Counted from the first letter of the stretch, positions 36,301 to 46,061 are shown. The stretch: 64,000 bases of DNA from Buttiauxella selenatireducens (GCF_031432975.1 NZ_CP133838.1:1178001-1242000), one strand, 5' to 3'. Numbers and translations: made by a program. The notes: generated by a model not told the origin, from the letters alone.

Positions 36301-37213
36301 GCAGCGTCTACGTGACAACCCGGCCTGTGCTGATCAAGAACATGAAGCAAAAGCCAATGACAACGATCCTGGCCTGAACGTTAAACTGAGCTTCGATATC
36401 AAAGAAGATATTGCGGCGCCGTTTATCGCTAAAGGTGCTCGCCCTAAAGTTGCCGTGCTGCGTGAGCAGGGGGTTAACTCTCACGTTGAAATGGCTGCGG
36501 CCTTCCATCGTGCGGGCTTCGATGCCATCGATGTTCACATGAGTGATTTGCTGGAAGGTCGTCGCGGTCTGGAAGATTTCCAGGCGCTGGTGGCGTGTGG
36601 CGGTTTCTCTTACGGTGACGTTTTGGGCGCGGGCGAAGGCTGGGCTAAGTCGATTCTGTTTAACTCACGCGTGCGTGACGAATTCGAAACCTTCTTCCAT
36701 CGTCCACAAACCCTGGCATTGGGTGTGTGCAACGGTTGCCAGATGATGTCGAACTTACGTGAACTTATTCCTGGCAGCGACCTGTGGCCACGCTTTGTGC
36801 GTAACCATTCAGATCGCTTTGAAGCACGCTTCAGCCTGGTAGAAGTGACCTCCAGCCCGTCATTGCTGTTACAGGGCATGGTTGGTTCACATATGCCAAT
36901 CGCGGTTTCTCACGGTGAAGGTCACGTTGAAGTACGCGATGCGGCGCATCTGGCTGCACTGGAAAGCAAGGGGCTGGTGGCGCTGCGCTTTATCGACAAC
37001 TTCGGCAAAGTCACGCAAGACTACCCGGCTAACCCGAACGGTTCACCAAACGGCATAACGGCGGTTACTAACGAAAGCGGGCGCGTCACCATTATGATGC
37101 CGCATCCAGAGCGTGTGTTCCGTACAGTCAGCAACTCCTGGCACCCATCTGATTGGGGCGAGGACAGCCCGTGGATGCGCATTTTCCGCAATGCGCGTAA
37201 GCAGCTTGGTTAA
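33326..37213 (+). CDS. purL: Phosphoribosylformylglycinamidine synthase
   Basis: 1295 residues from ATG 33326, equal to E. coli PurL. It makes FGAM from FGAR, glutamine and ATP, the fourth step of purine synthesis. The N-terminal PurS-like region is followed by two AIRS/GAR-type ATP domains ([20 protein letters not shown] near 296; [14 protein letters not shown] further on) and a C-terminal class I glutaminase (Cys in [10 protein letters not shown]; His and Glu in MPHPERVF). Upstream in-frame codons would begin at or before the promoter and are excluded. Expression is controlled by the PurR box. Confidence 0.98.
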   Translation: MMEILRGSPALSAFRINKLLARFNDANLPVSDIYAEYVHFADLDAPLTAEEHARLQRLLKYGPTLADHAPTGHLILVTPRPGTISPWSSKATDIAHNCALANVKRLERGVAYYVTGSTLTQAQCQDVAALLHDRMMESVFDSLNDAQQLFSHHQPAPVQSVDLLSQGREALVEANIRLGLALAEDEIDYLQDAFTKLGRNPNDIELYMFAQANSEHCRHKIFNADWIIDGVEQPKSLFKMIKNTFEKTPDYVLSAYKDNAAVMEGSVVGRFFADHEAGRYDFHQEDAHILMKVETHNHPTAISPWPGAATGSGGEIRDEGATGRGAKPKAGLVGFSVSNLRIPGFEQPWEEDFGKPDRIVTALDIMTDGPLGGAAFNNEFGRPALTGYFRTYEEQVNSHNGVELRGYHKPIMLAGGIGNIRADHVQKGEITVGAKLIVLGGPSMNIGLGGGAASSMASGQSDADLDFASVQRDNPEMERRCQEVIDRCWQLGDANPILFIHDVGAGGLSNAMPELVNDGGRGGRFDLRKILNDEPGMSPLEVWCNESQERYVLAVAPDQLPLFDELCRRERAPYAVIGEATEEKHLTLSDSHFDNQPIDMPLDVLLGKTPKMERNVETLKAKGDALDCRNITIADAVNRVLHLPTVAEKTFLVTIGDRSVTGMVARDQMVGPWQIPVANCAVTTASLDSYYGEAMSLGERAPVALLDFAASGRLAVGEALTNIAATQIGALNRIKLSANWMSAAGHPGEDAGLYEAVKAVGEELCPTLGLTIPVGKDSMSMKTRWQEGNEQREMTSPLSLVITAFARVEDVRRTVTPQLHTEDNALLLIDLGAGHNALGATALSQVYRQLGDKPADVRSAEQLKGFFNAIQALVAEQKLLAYHDRSDGGLLVTLAEMAFAGHCGVEANIATLGHDHLAALFNEELGAVIQVKAADRAAVEKTLADHGLAECVHFLGKAVAGDRFTLTADGHAVFSESRTQLRMWWAETTWQMQRLRDNPACADQEHEAKANDNDPGLNVKLSFDIKEDIAAPFIAKGARPKVAVLREQGVNSHVEMAAAFHRAGFDAIDVHMSDLLEGRRGLEDFQALVACGGFSYGDVLGAGEGWAKSILFNSRVRDEFETFFHRPQTLALGVCNGCQMMSNLRELIPGSDLWPRFVRNHSDRFEARFSLVEVTSSPSLLLQGMVGSHMPIAVSHGEGHVEVRDAAHLAALESKGLVALRFIDNFGKVTQDYPANPNGSPNGITAVTNESGRVTIMMPHPERVFRTVSNSWHPSDWGEDSPWMRIFRNARKQLG

Positions 37214-37228
37214 AAAACCGTATGATTT

Positions 37229-37265
37229 CTCCCTCTCCTGCGGGAGAGGGTTGGAGTGAGGGCGC
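37229..37265. repeat. REP-type palindrome
   Basis: CCCTCTCCTGCGGGAGAGGG, a palindrome followed by GGAGTGAGGGCG, belongs to the same family as the elements near 41,722 and 57,365. It lies between the purL stop and its terminator. Confidence 0.7.
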
Positions 37266-37282
37266 ACGGCATTAATGAACAC

Positions 37283-37311
37283 ATCCCTTCGCTGAGCGAG
37301 GGGATTTTTTT
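37283..37311 (+). terminator. purL terminator
   Basis: ATCCCTTCGC-TGA-GCGAGGGGAT is a stem of about ten pairs followed directly by seven T residues, a textbook intrinsic terminator. Confidence 0.9.
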
Positions 37312-37328
37312 GTCACCGATTCCCGACA
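37311..37328 (+). promoter_or_regulatory. GlrR binding box 1
   Basis: TGTC-N10-GACA, the consensus reported for the response regulator GlrR upstream of glmY. It lies about 210 bases before the glmY start, typical of an enhancer site for a sigma54 activator. Its first base shares the purL terminator T run. Confidence 0.75.
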
Positions 37329-37343
37329 TGTGGCAAATATAAC

Positions 37344-37361
37344 TGTCTCAAATAGGTGACA
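37344..37361 (+). promoter_or_regulatory. GlrR binding box 2
   Basis: TGTC-N10-GACA, 33 bases (about three helical turns) downstream of box 1 and in the same orientation. The spacing suits cooperative binding of GlrR oligomers. I did not find a third perfect copy. Confidence 0.75.
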
Positions 37362-37513
37362 CCTAACTGATTGATTTTGTGATATATAAAAAATAGATGT
37401 TTAAAGCGTTGCTAAATGGCGACGTTAAGAGCGAAAAGTAGTCAATCCAGCAAATAAGCCATACAGTAAATAAACATAATAAAAACATTAATATATAAAC
37501 TTAATAGCAAACA

Positions 37514-37533
37514 TGGCACGCATGCTGCATAAT
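37514..37533 (+). promoter_or_regulatory. Overlapping sigma54 and sigma70 promoters of glmY
   Basis: TGGCACGCATGCTGCA fits the sigma54 -24/-12 pattern. CATAAT (37528-37533) overlaps it as a sigma70 -10 box. Both predict a start at about 37541, as described for glmY of E. coli. Confidence 0.85.
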
Positions 37534-37540
37534 ACTGCGC

Positions 37541-37738
37541 AGTGGCTCATTCACCCTCTTATGTCAGCCCCCGCAAGGGTTGTGCTACATAAACCTTAGA
37601 ATGACGCACACAAGGTGCCTGCCGTCCGACTTTTGATTATCGCCAGTCTCGTACTGCTTTATCATGCTCCGGGCGAAACGTTGAGTAAGGCGCCGCCTAA
37701 TTCCAGAACAAAGGCAGAGATTATTCTCTGCCTTTGTC
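37541..37738 (+). ncRNA. glmY: Small RNA GlmY
   Basis: The sequence from AGTGGCTCATTCACC to the terminator (CAAAGGCAGAGA/TCTCTGCCTTTG stem, 37709-37738) matches glmY in position, promoter type and 5' sequence. The transcript of about 197 bases contains an early hairpin (TTATGTCAGCC...GTGCTACATAA) and the conserved CGGGCGAAACGTTGAG block. In E. coli, GlmY titrates the adaptor RapZ so that GlmZ survives and activates glmS translation, raising glucosamine-6-phosphate synthesis. It lies just before glrK, whose partner GlrR drives it. Confidence 0.88.
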
Positions 37739-37801
37739 GTTTCTGAACTTTAAACTCCCTCCAATCCCCGCTAGCATCGAATAACTCGCAATCCCAATGA
37801 G

Positions 37802-39241
37802 ATGAAGCTTTTGAACCAGTGGCACTTTTTCCCGCGCTCTTTACGCCAGCTTGTGATAATGGCTTTTTTGTTGGTGCTGGTTCCGCTGTTGGTTCTGGCC
37901 TGGCAAGCCTGGCAAAGCCTTAATGCGTTAAGCGATCAAGCGGCGCTCACCAACCGTACAACGCTTGTCGATGCTCGTCGCAGCCAGGCCATGACGAACG
38001 TGGCACTGGAAATGGAGCGTAGCTACCGGCAGTACTGCGTGCTGGATGACGCCACGCTCGCCACGCTTTACCAGGGCCAGCGTAAGCGTTACGCGCAGAT
38101 GCTTGAAGCCCATGCGGGTGTCTTGCCTGACAATCAACTTTATGACGTTCTGCGCAAGTCGCTAAACGACCTTGCCGACATAAAATGCAAAAATAGCGGG
38201 CCCGATACCGCCGCCGCTGCAAATCTTGAAACCTTTGCCAATAAAAATGCTGAGATGGTGCAAGCCACTCGGGCGGTCGTCTTTTCCCGTGGGCAGCAAC
38301 TTCAGCAAGAAATTGCCGAGCGTGGACAATACTTTGGTTGGCAGGCGCTGGTGTTATTCCTGTTGAGTTTCGCGCTGGTCATTATCTTCACGCGCATGAT
38401 CATCGGCCCGGTAAAAGGCATTGAACGGATGATTAACTTGCTTGGGGAAGGGCACTCGCTGGGCAACACGGTGTTATTCAAAGGTGGGCCACGCGAATTG
38501 CGTTCGGTGGGGCAGCGGATTGTCTGGCTAAGCGAGCGCCTCTCGTGGCTTGAATCCCAGCGTCATGAGTTTTTACGCCATATTTCCCATGAACTAAAAA
38601 CCCCTCTTGCCAGCATGCGAGAAGGCACCGAACTGCTTGCCGATCAGGTCGTCGGCCCATTGACGAACGATCAAAAAGAAGTCGTAGAAATTCTGGATAG
38701 CAGTAGCCGTCACTTACAAAAATTGATTGAACAATTATTGGATTACAACCGCAAACTGGCAGACGTACCGGTCGAACTGGAGAAAGTTGAGCTCGGGCCA
38801 CTCATGGATGCGATTATTGCCGCTCACAGTTTGCCAGCACGGGCTAAAATGATGCGTACCGAGTGCAATTTAAGCCCGATGGCTTGCCTGGCTGAACCCA
38901 TGTTGTTAGCGAGCGTGCTGGATAATCTCTACTCCAATGCGGTGCACTATGGGTCTGAATCCGGTACCATTTATCTACGAAGCTCGCAGAGGGGTAACAT
39001 GCTCCAGATTGATGTCGCAAATACTGGCGACCCCATTCCACGTGCAGAGCGAGAGATGATCTTTGAACCTTTTTATCAGGGAAGCCACCAGCGAAAAGGT
39101 GCAGTAAAAGGTAGCGGTCTGGGTCTGAGTATTGCCCTGGATTGTATTCGTCGTATGCATGGCGAATTGCACCTGATTGACGATGAAACGGCAGATGTTT
39201 GCTTCCGTATCGAGTTGCCTGTATTTCCCGAGAAAAAATAA
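37802..39241 (+). CDS. glrK: Sensor histidine kinase GlrK (QseE)
   Basis: 479 residues (E. coli 475). An inner-membrane sensor of cell-envelope or amino sugar state that phosphorylates GlrR. TM1 is about residues 17-36 and TM2 about 178-200, enclosing a periplasmic helical domain. A HAMP segment follows, then the phospho-acceptor His in RHISHELKTPLASMREG. The ATPase domain has LDNLYSNAVHYG (N box) and GSGLGLSIA (G2 box). It is first in the glrK-qseG-glrR-glnB cluster, immediately after glmY. Confidence 0.97.
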   Translation: MKLLNQWHFFPRSLRQLVIMAFLLVLVPLLVLAWQAWQSLNALSDQAALTNRTTLVDARRSQAMTNVALEMERSYRQYCVLDDATLATLYQGQRKRYAQMLEAHAGVLPDNQLYDVLRKSLNDLADIKCKNSGPDTAAAANLETFANKNAEMVQATRAVVFSRGQQLQQEIAERGQYFGWQALVLFLLSFALVIIFTRMIIGPVKGIERMINLLGEGHSLGNTVLFKGGPRELRSVGQRIVWLSERLSWLESQRHEFLRHISHELKTPLASMREGTELLADQVVGPLTNDQKEVVEILDSSSRHLQKLIEQLLDYNRKLADVPVELEKVELGPLMDAIIAAHSLPARAKMMRTECNLSPMACLAEPMLLASVLDNLYSNAVHYGSESGTIYLRSSQRGNMLQIDVANTGDPIPRAEREMIFEPFYQGSHQRKGAVKGSGLGLSIALDCIRRMHGELHLIDDETADVCFRIELPVFPEKK

Positions 39242-39244
39242 AAA

Positions 39245-39964
39245 ATGAAAGTGACAATTTTTAGCGTGCTGCGTAACGGCTGGTTATCTCGCCCTGGCAG
39301 CTCTGTTTCGATTCGCCCAATCTCAGCGTTGTTAGTGCCGTTATTACTGGCGAGCTGTGTACAAAACACGGCACCGAAAGACGTAAAACATCCACAAATC
39401 GTCGAAGAGCCGGAGCATCAACTGGCTGATTACTTGTCGACGAATTGTGAAGATATCTGGCAAAACCAGAACCATGACTCCACCACCAACCCGCTGTACT
39501 GGCTGCGTGCGATGGATTGCTCCGAACGTTTAGCGCCTGCTCAGGCACGAGCGGAAGCCCGCCGCTGGCCATCCGATAACTGGCGCGACACCTTCAAGCG
39601 CGGCATTTTGCTCTCTAACGCCAAAATTACACCTACCGAACGTCGTCGTTACATGACTAAGCTGGATGCCATGACCGCTGACGTCCCGGCGCAAGTGCGT
39701 TCGTTGTTCCAGGTCTGGCGCGATGGACAGGCTTCATTGCTGGCGCTTTCTGACGAACGCACGCGCTACAGCAAATTACAGCAAAGCTCTGACAATGAGC
39801 TCGATACGCTGCGCGAGCAGCAGCAGCGCCTCAGAAGCCAGTTAAGTTTGACTACCCGAAAGCTGGAAAACCTCACGGATATTGAACGTCAGCTTTCCAA
39901 CCGTAAACCGGCCACTGCCGAGTTACCGGACAACACCAAACCCGCGCAGGAGGCGAAACCATGA
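39245..39964 (+). CDS. qseG: Outer-membrane lipoprotein QseG
   Basis: 239 residues. The signal region ends in the lipobox LLASC (Cys about 38), with the mature part starting CVQNTAPKD. The core has the QseG patterns QLADYLSTNCEDIW, NPLYWLRAMDCSERLAPAQA and a C-terminal helix TTRKLENLTDIERQLSNRKP. QseG is reported to contact the GlrK periplasmic domain and is needed for its signalling. The gene lies between glrK and glrR, overlapping glrR by four bases. The N-terminal segment before the lipobox is longer than usual, so a later start remains possible. Confidence 0.9.
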   Translation: MKVTIFSVLRNGWLSRPGSSVSIRPISALLVPLLLASCVQNTAPKDVKHPQIVEEPEHQLADYLSTNCEDIWQNQNHDSTTNPLYWLRAMDCSERLAPAQARAEARRWPSDNWRDTFKRGILLSNAKITPTERRRYMTKLDAMTADVPAQVRSLFQVWRDGQASLLALSDERTRYSKLQQSSDNELDTLREQQQRLRSQLSLTTRKLENLTDIERQLSNRKPATAELPDNTKPAQEAKP

Positions 39965-41298
39965 CGCAGCGTAAACCCGCCAGATTGTTGCTGGTTGATG
40001 ATGATCCGGGGCTGTTAAAACTCCTTGGTATGCGCCTGACGAGCGAAGGTTACACGGTCTCAACGGCGGAAAGTGGTGCAGAAGGGTTGCGTCTGCTGGG
40101 GCGTGAAAAAATTGACCTGGTGATCAGCGATCTGCGGATGGATGAAATGGATGGCATGGCATTATTTGCCGAAATCCAGAAAGTGCAGCCAGGTATGCCG
40201 GTCATCATTCTGACCGCTCACGGTTCCATACCTGACGCGGTTGCCGCGACGCAACAGGGTGTTTTTAGCTTCCTGACCAAACCCGTTGATAAAGACGCGC
40301 TCTACAAAGCCATTGACGAAGCGCTGTCACATTCGCAAATCGCCGGGGATGACATGTGGCGAGATACTATCGTCACGCGCAGCCCCATCATGCAGCGTTT
40401 GCTGGAACAAGCCCGTATGGTGTCGCAGTCTGATGTCAGCGTGCTGATTAACGGGCAAAGCGGCACCGGCAAAGAGATCCTCGCTCAGGCCATTCATAAC
40501 GCCAGCCCGCGTAACAAAAAAGCCTTTATCGCCATCAACTGCGGTGCATTACCGGAACAACTGTTGGAGTCCGAACTGTTTGGCCATTCGCGTGGTGCAT
40601 TTACCGGCGCGGTCAGCAGCAGAGAAGGTTTGTTCCAGGCCGCAGAAGGTGGAACGTTATTCCTGGATGAAATTGGCGATATGCCGATTCCTTTGCAGGT
40701 CAAATTGTTGCGCGTGTTGCAGGAGCGTAAAGTGCGCCCATTGGGCAGCAATCGCGACCTCGATATCGACGTGCGTATTCTGTCTGCAACGCACCGGGAT
40801 TTGCCCAAAGCGATGGAGCGGGGCGAGTTTCGTGAAGACTTGTTCTACCGTCTGAATGTGGTGAGCCTCAAGATCCCGGCTTTGCATGAGCGTGCTGAAG
40901 ATGTGCCGTTGTTGGCTAATCATCTGTTACGGCAATCTGCTGACCGCCATAAACCCTTCGTGCGCAGTTTTTCGACCGATGCCATGAAACGCCTGATGGC
41001 GGCGAGCTGGCCGGGTAACGTGCGTCAATTGGTCAATGTGATTGAACAATGTGTGGCACTCACCTCCGCTCCTGTTATCAGCGAAGCGCTGGTTCAACAG
41101 GCACTGGAAGGGGAAAATACTGCGCTGCCAACTTTTGTCGAAGCGCGCAATCAGTTTGAGCTGAACTATCTACGCAAATTGCTGCAAATGACGAAAGGAA
41201 ATGTCACGCAAGCGGCACGTGTAGCGGGGCGTAATCGCACTGAATTCTACAAATTACTCTCGCGGCATGAACTCGATGCCAATGACTTTAAAGAGTAG
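39961..41298 (+). CDS. glrR: Sigma54-dependent response regulator GlrR (QseF)
   Basis: 445 residues, close to E. coli GlrR (444). The receiver domain (1-120) carries the phospho-acceptor in DLVISDLRMDEMDG. The AAA+ domain has Walker A GQSGTGKE, the sigma54-contact loop GAFTGAV and Walker B GTLFLDEIG. The C-terminus is a Fis-type helix-turn-helix (GNVTQAARVAGRNRTEFYKL). It binds the two TGTC-N10-GACA boxes upstream and activates glmY, so the operon controls the sRNA beside it. Confidence 0.97.
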   Translation: MTQRKPARLLLVDDDPGLLKLLGMRLTSEGYTVSTAESGAEGLRLLGREKIDLVISDLRMDEMDGMALFAEIQKVQPGMPVIILTAHGSIPDAVAATQQGVFSFLTKPVDKDALYKAIDEALSHSQIAGDDMWRDTIVTRSPIMQRLLEQARMVSQSDVSVLINGQSGTGKEILAQAIHNASPRNKKAFIAINCGALPEQLLESELFGHSRGAFTGAVSSREGLFQAAEGGTLFLDEIGDMPIPLQVKLLRVLQERKVRPLGSNRDLDIDVRILSATHRDLPKAMERGEFREDLFYRLNVVSLKIPALHERAEDVPLLANHLLRQSADRHKPFVRSFSTDAMKRLMAASWPGNVRQLVNVIEQCVALTSAPVISEALVQQALEGENTALPTFVEARNQFELNYLRKLLQMTKGNVTQAARVAGRNRTEFYKLLSRHELDANDFKE

Positions 41299-41313
41299 TC
41301 TGTGGTAATTTGA

Positions 41314-41709
<396 letters not shown>

Positions 41710-41721
41710 TTCGCATTGTTT

Positions 41722-41798
41722 GCCCTCACCCTAACCCTCTCCCTGAGGGAGAGGGGATAAACTCCTTCTCCCTCAGGGAGAGGGTCGGGATGAGGGTT
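41722..41798. repeat. Paired REP-type palindromes (BIME)
   Basis: CCCTCACCCTAACCCTCTCC followed by GAGGGAGAGGGG, then the inverted partner CTTCTCCCTCAGGGAGAGGG with GGGATGAGGG. The head-to-head pair lies between the converging glnB and hmp genes and can form large stem-loops, useful as an mRNA 3' end or gyrase/IHF site. Confidence 0.8.
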
Positions 41799-41824
41799 GT
41801 TCTCCCCATCCCATATGCCCCAAA

Positions 41825-43015
41825 TCACATCACTTTATGTGGTCCAAAGCACTCGTAATGAATCTTGTCCTGCGCAACACCCAAATTCACTAACTGCTCC
41901 GCAGCAAATCGCATAAAGACGACCGGACCGCAGAGGTAAAACTGCATATCTGGCGCGCTGATTTTGCTTTCCAGTGCGAGTAAATCCATCAAACCTTCAC
42001 TGTCGAATTTTGACTGCGCACGGCAGTTTTCGCCCGGCGTGCGATACCACACATGACGCTCAAAACGCGGTAACAGCTTACCAAGTTGATTCACTTCGTC
42101 GGCAAACGCATGCACATCGCCGTGTTCAGCGGCATGGAACCAGTTTACCTGCGCGCTATGGGCATTTTTCGCCAGCGTATCCAGCATCGCCAGCATTGGT
42201 GTTTGACCGACGCCAGCAGAAATCAGCGTCACTGGGGTTTGGGCTTTGACGTCCATAAAGAAATCACCGGCCGGTGCGGCAAGATGCACTTCGTCACCCA
42301 CTTGTGCGTGATTGTGCAGCCAGCTTGAAACCTGACCTGAATCTTCACGTTTCACCGCAATACGATAGGTTTTGCCATCTGGACGACGGGTAAGTGAATA
42401 CTGTCGGATTTCCTGATGCGGGAATCCTTCAGGTTTTAGCCACACGCCAAGATATTGACCAGGCTGATAATCAGCAACGGCTTCACCATCAATCGGGGCA
42501 AATTCAAAACTGGTGATCAGCGAACTTTGCGGCTCTTTTGCCACAATGCGGAATGCACGAGTGCCTTCCCAGCCACCATTTTTTGCCGCGTTATCCTGGT
42601 AAATTTCTGCTTCACGATTGATAAATACACCCGCCAACACGCCGTACGCCTTACCCCATGCATCCAACACTTCCTGGCCCGGACTGAACATTTCATCCAG
42701 TGTTGCTAACAGATGACCGCCGACAATGTCGTACTGCTCAGGTTTTATCTGGAAGCTGGTATGCTTTTGGGCGATTTTTTCTACCGCAGGCAACAGTACT
42801 GCAAGATTCTCAATATTGCTGGCGTAGGCACAAATTGCGTTGAACAGCGCTTCACGCTGATCGCCATTGCGCTGGTTGCTCATATTGAAGATCTCTTTCA
42901 GCTCAGGATTATGGCTGAACATGCGATCGTAAAAGTGTGCGGTAAGTTTTGGGCCCGTGGCGGCGAGTAGGGGAATGGTGGATTTCACGACAGCGATGGT
43001 TTGGGCGTCAAGCAT
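41825..43015 (-). CDS. hmp: Flavohemoprotein, nitric oxide dioxygenase
   Basis: 396 residues from ATG 43015 (AAGGAG upstream), the E. coli length. The N-terminal globin domain ([20 protein letters not shown]; haem His in [12 protein letters not shown]) oxidises NO to nitrate with O2. The ferredoxin reductase-like FAD domain has [11 protein letters not shown], and the NAD(P)H domain has [14 protein letters not shown]. The C-terminus ends FGPHKVM. A 23-base NsrR site lies 31 bases upstream of the ATG, so induction by nitric oxide is expected. Confidence 0.97.
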   Translation of the reverse strand: MLDAQTIAVVKSTIPLLAATGPKLTAHFYDRMFSHNPELKEIFNMSNQRNGDQREALFNAICAYASNIENLAVLLPAVEKIAQKHTSFQIKPEQYDIVGGHLLATLDEMFSPGQEVLDAWGKAYGVLAGVFINREAEIYQDNAAKNGGWEGTRAFRIVAKEPQSSLITSFEFAPIDGEAVADYQPGQYLGVWLKPEGFPHQEIRQYSLTRRPDGKTYRIAVKREDSGQVSSWLHNHAQVGDEVHLAAPAGDFFMDVKAQTPVTLISAGVGQTPMLAMLDTLAKNAHSAQVNWFHAAEHGDVHAFADEVNQLGKLLPRFERHVWYRTPGENCRAQSKFDSEGLMDLLALESKISAPDMQFYLCGPVVFMRFAAEQLVNLGVAQDKIHYECFGPHKVM

Positions 43016-43045
43016 GGTGGCTCCTTGATTTAACATTGAAAGTTA

Positions 43046-43068
43046 ATGTTGTATTTTAAATGCATCTT
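43046..43068 (-). promoter_or_regulatory. NsrR operator of hmp
   Basis: One half, AAATGCATCTT (43058-43068), is a perfect match to the 11-base NsrR half-site. The other half, ATGTTGTATTT, matches at 8 of 11 positions, with the standard one-base spacer. Confidence 0.83.
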
Positions 43069-43142
43069 ATAAGAGTGCAATGTTAAATAAAAGCACTACT
43101 TTGTAAATGGGTACATGGCGTGTCGATGTAGCTCACAGAACA

Positions 43143-43155
43143 TGAATTTTCTTCA
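43143..43155 (+). promoter_or_regulatory. MetR binding site in the hmp-glyA intergenic region
   Basis: TGAATTTTCTTCA fits TGAA-N5-TTCA exactly. MetR with homocysteine activates glyA and also influences hmp in E. coli, where the same intergenic region carries MetR sites. The 341 bases between the two starts hold this, the NsrR site and the PurR site; I see no gene in them. Confidence 0.75.
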
Positions 43156-43222
43156 TCATCGATGAAGAAAACTCCTGAAAGCTTCTGTAGGGCTTTTGCC
43201 ATCAATCCCTTATTCCATGCCA

Positions 43223-43238
43223 AGCCAATCGTTTGCGT
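43223..43238 (+). promoter_or_regulatory. PurR operator of glyA
   Basis: AGCCAATCGTTTGCGT reads ACGCAAACGATTGGCT on the other strand, close to the PUR box consensus. It links one-carbon supply from serine to purine demand, as for glyA in E. coli. Confidence 0.78.
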
Positions 43239-43356
43239 AAAAACCTCTGCCAAGGCCTATTACCCAGCGGTATTTCGGTTTACACTGTTGCCCGTTGTAT
43301 TTATGGCAGCATTAAAGCTGTTAAATATTTACTGTTAGCTGAGTCAGGAGATGCGG

Positions 43357-44610
43357 ATGTTAAAGCGTGAAATGAACATTGCCGATTATGATGCCCAATT
43401 GTGGCAGGCTATGGAGCAAGAAAAAGTACGTCAGGAAGAGCACATTGAACTGATCGCCTCCGAAAACTACACCAGCCCGCGCGTAATGCAGGCTCAGGGT
43501 TCTCAGTTAACCAACAAATACGCTGAAGGTTACCCAGGCAAACGCTACTACGGCGGTTGCGAATATGTTGATGTGGTTGAACAACTGGCTATCGACCGTG
43601 CAAAAGAGCTGTTCGGCGCTGATTACGCTAACGTGCAACCGCACTCCGGTTCACAGGCTAACTTCGCGGTATACACCACTCTGCTGGAACCAGGCGATAC
43701 CGTTCTGGGTATGAACCTGGCACACGGCGGCCACCTGACTCACGGCTCCCCGGTCAACTTCTCCGGTAAGCTGTACAACATCGTTCCTTACGGTATTGAT
43801 GAGTCTGGTCATATCGATTACGCAGACCTGGAAGCACAGGCCAAAGCACACAAACCGAAGATGATTATCGGTGGTTTCTCTGCTTATTCAGGCGTAGTTG
43901 ATTGGGCAAAAATGCGTGAAATCGCAGACATGGTTGGCGCATACCTGTTCGTGGACATGGCGCACGTTGCCGGTCTGATTGCCGCTGACGTTTACCCGAA
44001 CCCAGTTCCGCACGCACACGTTGTGACGACCACAACGCACAAAACGCTGGCTGGCCCTCGCGGTGGTTTAATCCTCGCTAAAGGTGGCAGCGAAGAGCTG
44101 TACAAAAAACTGAACTCCGCAGTATTCCCAGGCGCACAGGGCGGCCCATTGATGCACGTCATCGCGGGTAAAGCTGTTGCACTGAAAGAAGCGATGGAAC
44201 CAGAGTTCAAAACTTACCAGCAGCAGGTTGCCAAAAACGCGAAAGCAATGGTCGCCGTCTTCCTGGACCGTGGCTACAAAGTGGTGTCTGGCGGTACTGA
44301 CAACCACCTGTTCTTGCTGGATTTGGTTGATAAAAATCTGACGGGTAAAGAAGCCGATGCCGCGCTGGGTCGCGCAAACATCACCGTGAACAAAAACAGC
44401 GTACCAAACGATCCGAAGAGCCCATTTGTGACTTCTGGTATCCGTATCGGTACACCTGCGGTAACGCGTCGTGGCTTCACCGAAGCTGACGTTCGCGAGC
44501 TGGCTGGCTGGATGTGTGATGTGTTAGATAACATCAACGACGAAGCGGTCATCGAACGCACTAAGAAGAAAGTTCTGGATATCTGCGCCCGCTTGCCGGT
44601 TTACGCGTAA
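43357..44610 (+). CDS. glyA: Serine hydroxymethyltransferase
   Basis: 417 residues from ATG 43357, the E. coli length; CAGGAG lies six bases before this ATG, while an ATG two codons earlier abuts it. It converts serine and tetrahydrofolate into glycine and 5,10-methylene-THF with PLP. The PLP Lys is in [14 protein letters not shown]. The [20 protein letters not shown] segment and [20 protein letters not shown] are typical. MetR and PurR sites upstream link it to methionine and purine control. Confidence 0.98.
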   Translation: MLKREMNIADYDAQLWQAMEQEKVRQEEHIELIASENYTSPRVMQAQGSQLTNKYAEGYPGKRYYGGCEYVDVVEQLAIDRAKELFGADYANVQPHSGSQANFAVYTTLLEPGDTVLGMNLAHGGHLTHGSPVNFSGKLYNIVPYGIDESGHIDYADLEAQAKAHKPKMIIGGFSAYSGVVDWAKMREIADMVGAYLFVDMAHVAGLIAADVYPNPVPHAHVVTTTTHKTLAGPRGGLILAKGGSEELYKKLNSAVFPGAQGGPLMHVIAGKAVALKEAMEPEFKTYQQQVAKNAKAMVAVFLDRGYKVVSGGTDNHLFLLDLVDKNLTGKEADAALGRANITVNKNSVPNDPKSPFVTSGIRIGTPAVTRRGFTEADVRELAGWMCDVLDNINDEAVIERTKKKVLDICARLPVYA

Positions 44611-44631
44611 TCCTTAGCTTGTAAGATCTTC

Positions 44632-44660
44632 AAAAGCCCACGTTATGTGGGCTTTGTTGT
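44632..44660 (+). terminator. glyA terminator
   Basis: AAGCCCAC-GTTAT-GTGGGCTT forms an eight-pair stem followed by TGTTGTTTT. It lies just before the converging small lipoprotein gene. Confidence 0.85.
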
Positions 44661-44668
44661 TTTATGTC

Positions 44669-44842
44669 CTACCGCCGATCGCGCGTCACCAAACTACAGT
44701 TCTTCGCCGCCCCGGCCGTATCATTGTTTTTGGTCGCCTGGATACATTCATCCATCGGCGATAAAGGGGGAGGCGTGTTAACGGTTTGAGCTGCACATCC
44801 TGCCAATAAAAGCCCACAAAAAATCAATGCTGCCTGGGTCAT
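44669..44842 (-). CDS. 57-residue lipoprotein behind the ROK regulator gene
   Basis: A short gene reading MTQAALIFCGLLLAGC, with lipobox LAGC and lipid Cys16. The mature 42 residues include a Pro-rich linker (TVNTPPPLSP) and two Cys (DECIQATK, KNCSLVTR) that may form a disulfide. The start is three bases after the ROK gene stop, and GAGG inside the end of that gene serves as ribosome site, so the two are coupled. The basic C-terminus ends RDRR. Function is unknown; I do not recognise a family. Confidence 0.7.
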   Translation of the reverse strand: MTQAALIFCGLLLAGCAAQTVNTPPPLSPMDECIQATKNNDTAGAAKNCSLVTRDRR

Positions 44843-44845
44843 GTC

Positions 44846-46042
44846 TTATTCCTCACTTAGCGCGGCTTCTACATACAAATAGCCAATTCCCATCACTTGC
44901 TGCGGTCGTGTGAGTTGCCCAAAGCTAATCTGGGTGGCATTCACTTTTAGCGCATCGCCGTGATCAAATGGATTAAAGCCAATCTGCCGAGCGACGGTCG
45001 CAAGCCACTCATCCCCAAACCCACAACTTCTTCCATAAAACCAAATCTGGTTGATATTGAGGATGTTGAGGAAGTTATACAAACTCAGTCCAATGGCGTT
45101 GGCGGCACTCTCAACCCAGCGACGTACCTGCTCGTTACCTTCGTGCCAGGCGGTAATTAACTGCGTTGAAGTTAATGTTTCAGGGTCGAGTTTTGGCGAG
45201 ATGGGTTGTGATTTTAGCCAGATCCGCGCCTGTTTTTTTAGCGCAGTGAGTGAGGCTACAGTCTCAAGGCATCCGTATCTTCCACAGTCGCACGCCATGC
45301 CGTCGGGGTTCACAATCGTGTGGCCAATTTGGCCGCTGCCATAGAGGCTACCGCGATAAATCTGCCCATTTATCACAAACGAAGAACCGATACCGTAATC
45401 CACATTGATGACGCAAAAATCCTGGCGGCTGCTGGGGTTTTGCCATTTTTCCGCCAACGCTAACATCACACAGTCGTTATCCACCCGCACTGAGATCCCA
45501 AGCTTTTCTTCTAGCAGATATTTAATTTCTATCGGTTCGCGCCACGGTGCTTGCGGCATCGTTTGTGATACGCCGGTTATCGGGTCGACCTGCCCGTGAA
45601 TACCTAAAGCGAGATTAATGGTCTTTTTCGGCCAGATTTTACCCTGGTTGCGCCAGACACTCTCTATGGCAGCCAGCAATGCTTGCGGTGTTGAGGCGTG
45701 GGTATGAATGGTTTCAAATTCCCCGAGCGGCGAAAGCTGGGCGTCGCAAAGTTGGCTCTCAATGCTGGTCGGGGTCACATTCATGCAAAGAATGAAATCA
45801 CCGTCGGGCGGGATTTGGTAGCTGCCGCTGTTGATCCCCCGATTGCTGAGATTTTCATGGGAATGGCTGAGTTTTCCATCCGCGACCAGCTCTTCAAGGA
45901 TCTTACTCACCGCCGGGATCGAAAGACCGGTGTACTGGGAAAACTGTGACTTACTGAGCCGCTTATGTTGCCACACCAGCTTCATCATGGTCTGGCGATT
46001 TATCTGTCGCACCCGTTGGTTATTCAACCCTGAAGTCTGCAT
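44846..46042 (-). CDS. yphH: ROK-family transcriptional repressor (YphH-like)
   Basis: 398 residues (E. coli YphH has 397). Residues 15-75 are a winged helix-turn-helix (LSKSQFSQYTGLSIPAVSK). The rest is a ROK sugar-kinase-like fold with the Zn motif CDCGRYGCLE and a VDNDCVMLALAEKW region. ROK repressors release DNA on binding a sugar, phosphosugar or PTS protein. It is divergent from yphG with a 115-base gap that has repeated GTTAAC-type sites. By context it controls the adjacent sugar genes; the ligand is unknown. Confidence 0.9.
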   Translation of the reverse strand: MQTSGLNNQRVRQINRQTMMKLVWQHKRLSKSQFSQYTGLSIPAVSKILEELVADGKLSHSHENLSNRGINSGSYQIPPDGDFILCMNVTPTSIESQLCDAQLSPLGEFETIHTHASTPQALLAAIESVWRNQGKIWPKKTINLALGIHGQVDPITGVSQTMPQAPWREPIEIKYLLEEKLGISVRVDNDCVMLALAEKWQNPSSRQDFCVINVDYGIGSSFVINGQIYRGSLYGSGQIGHTIVNPDGMACDCGRYGCLETVASLTALKKQARIWLKSQPISPKLDPETLTSTQLITAWHEGNEQVRRWVESAANAIGLSLYNFLNILNINQIWFYGRSCGFGDEWLATVARQIGFNPFDHGDALKVNATQISFGQLTRPQQVMGIGYLYVEAALSEE

Positions 46043-46046
46043 TTCA

Positions 46047-46061
46047 CTTAACTCCGTTAAC
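46047..46061. promoter_or_regulatory. Candidate operator copy 1 (yphH side)
   Basis: CTTAACTCCGTTAAC contains two TTAAC units and a GTTAAC palindrome, starting four bases before the ROK regulator ATG. A related sequence lies near 46,125. Confidence 0.4.
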
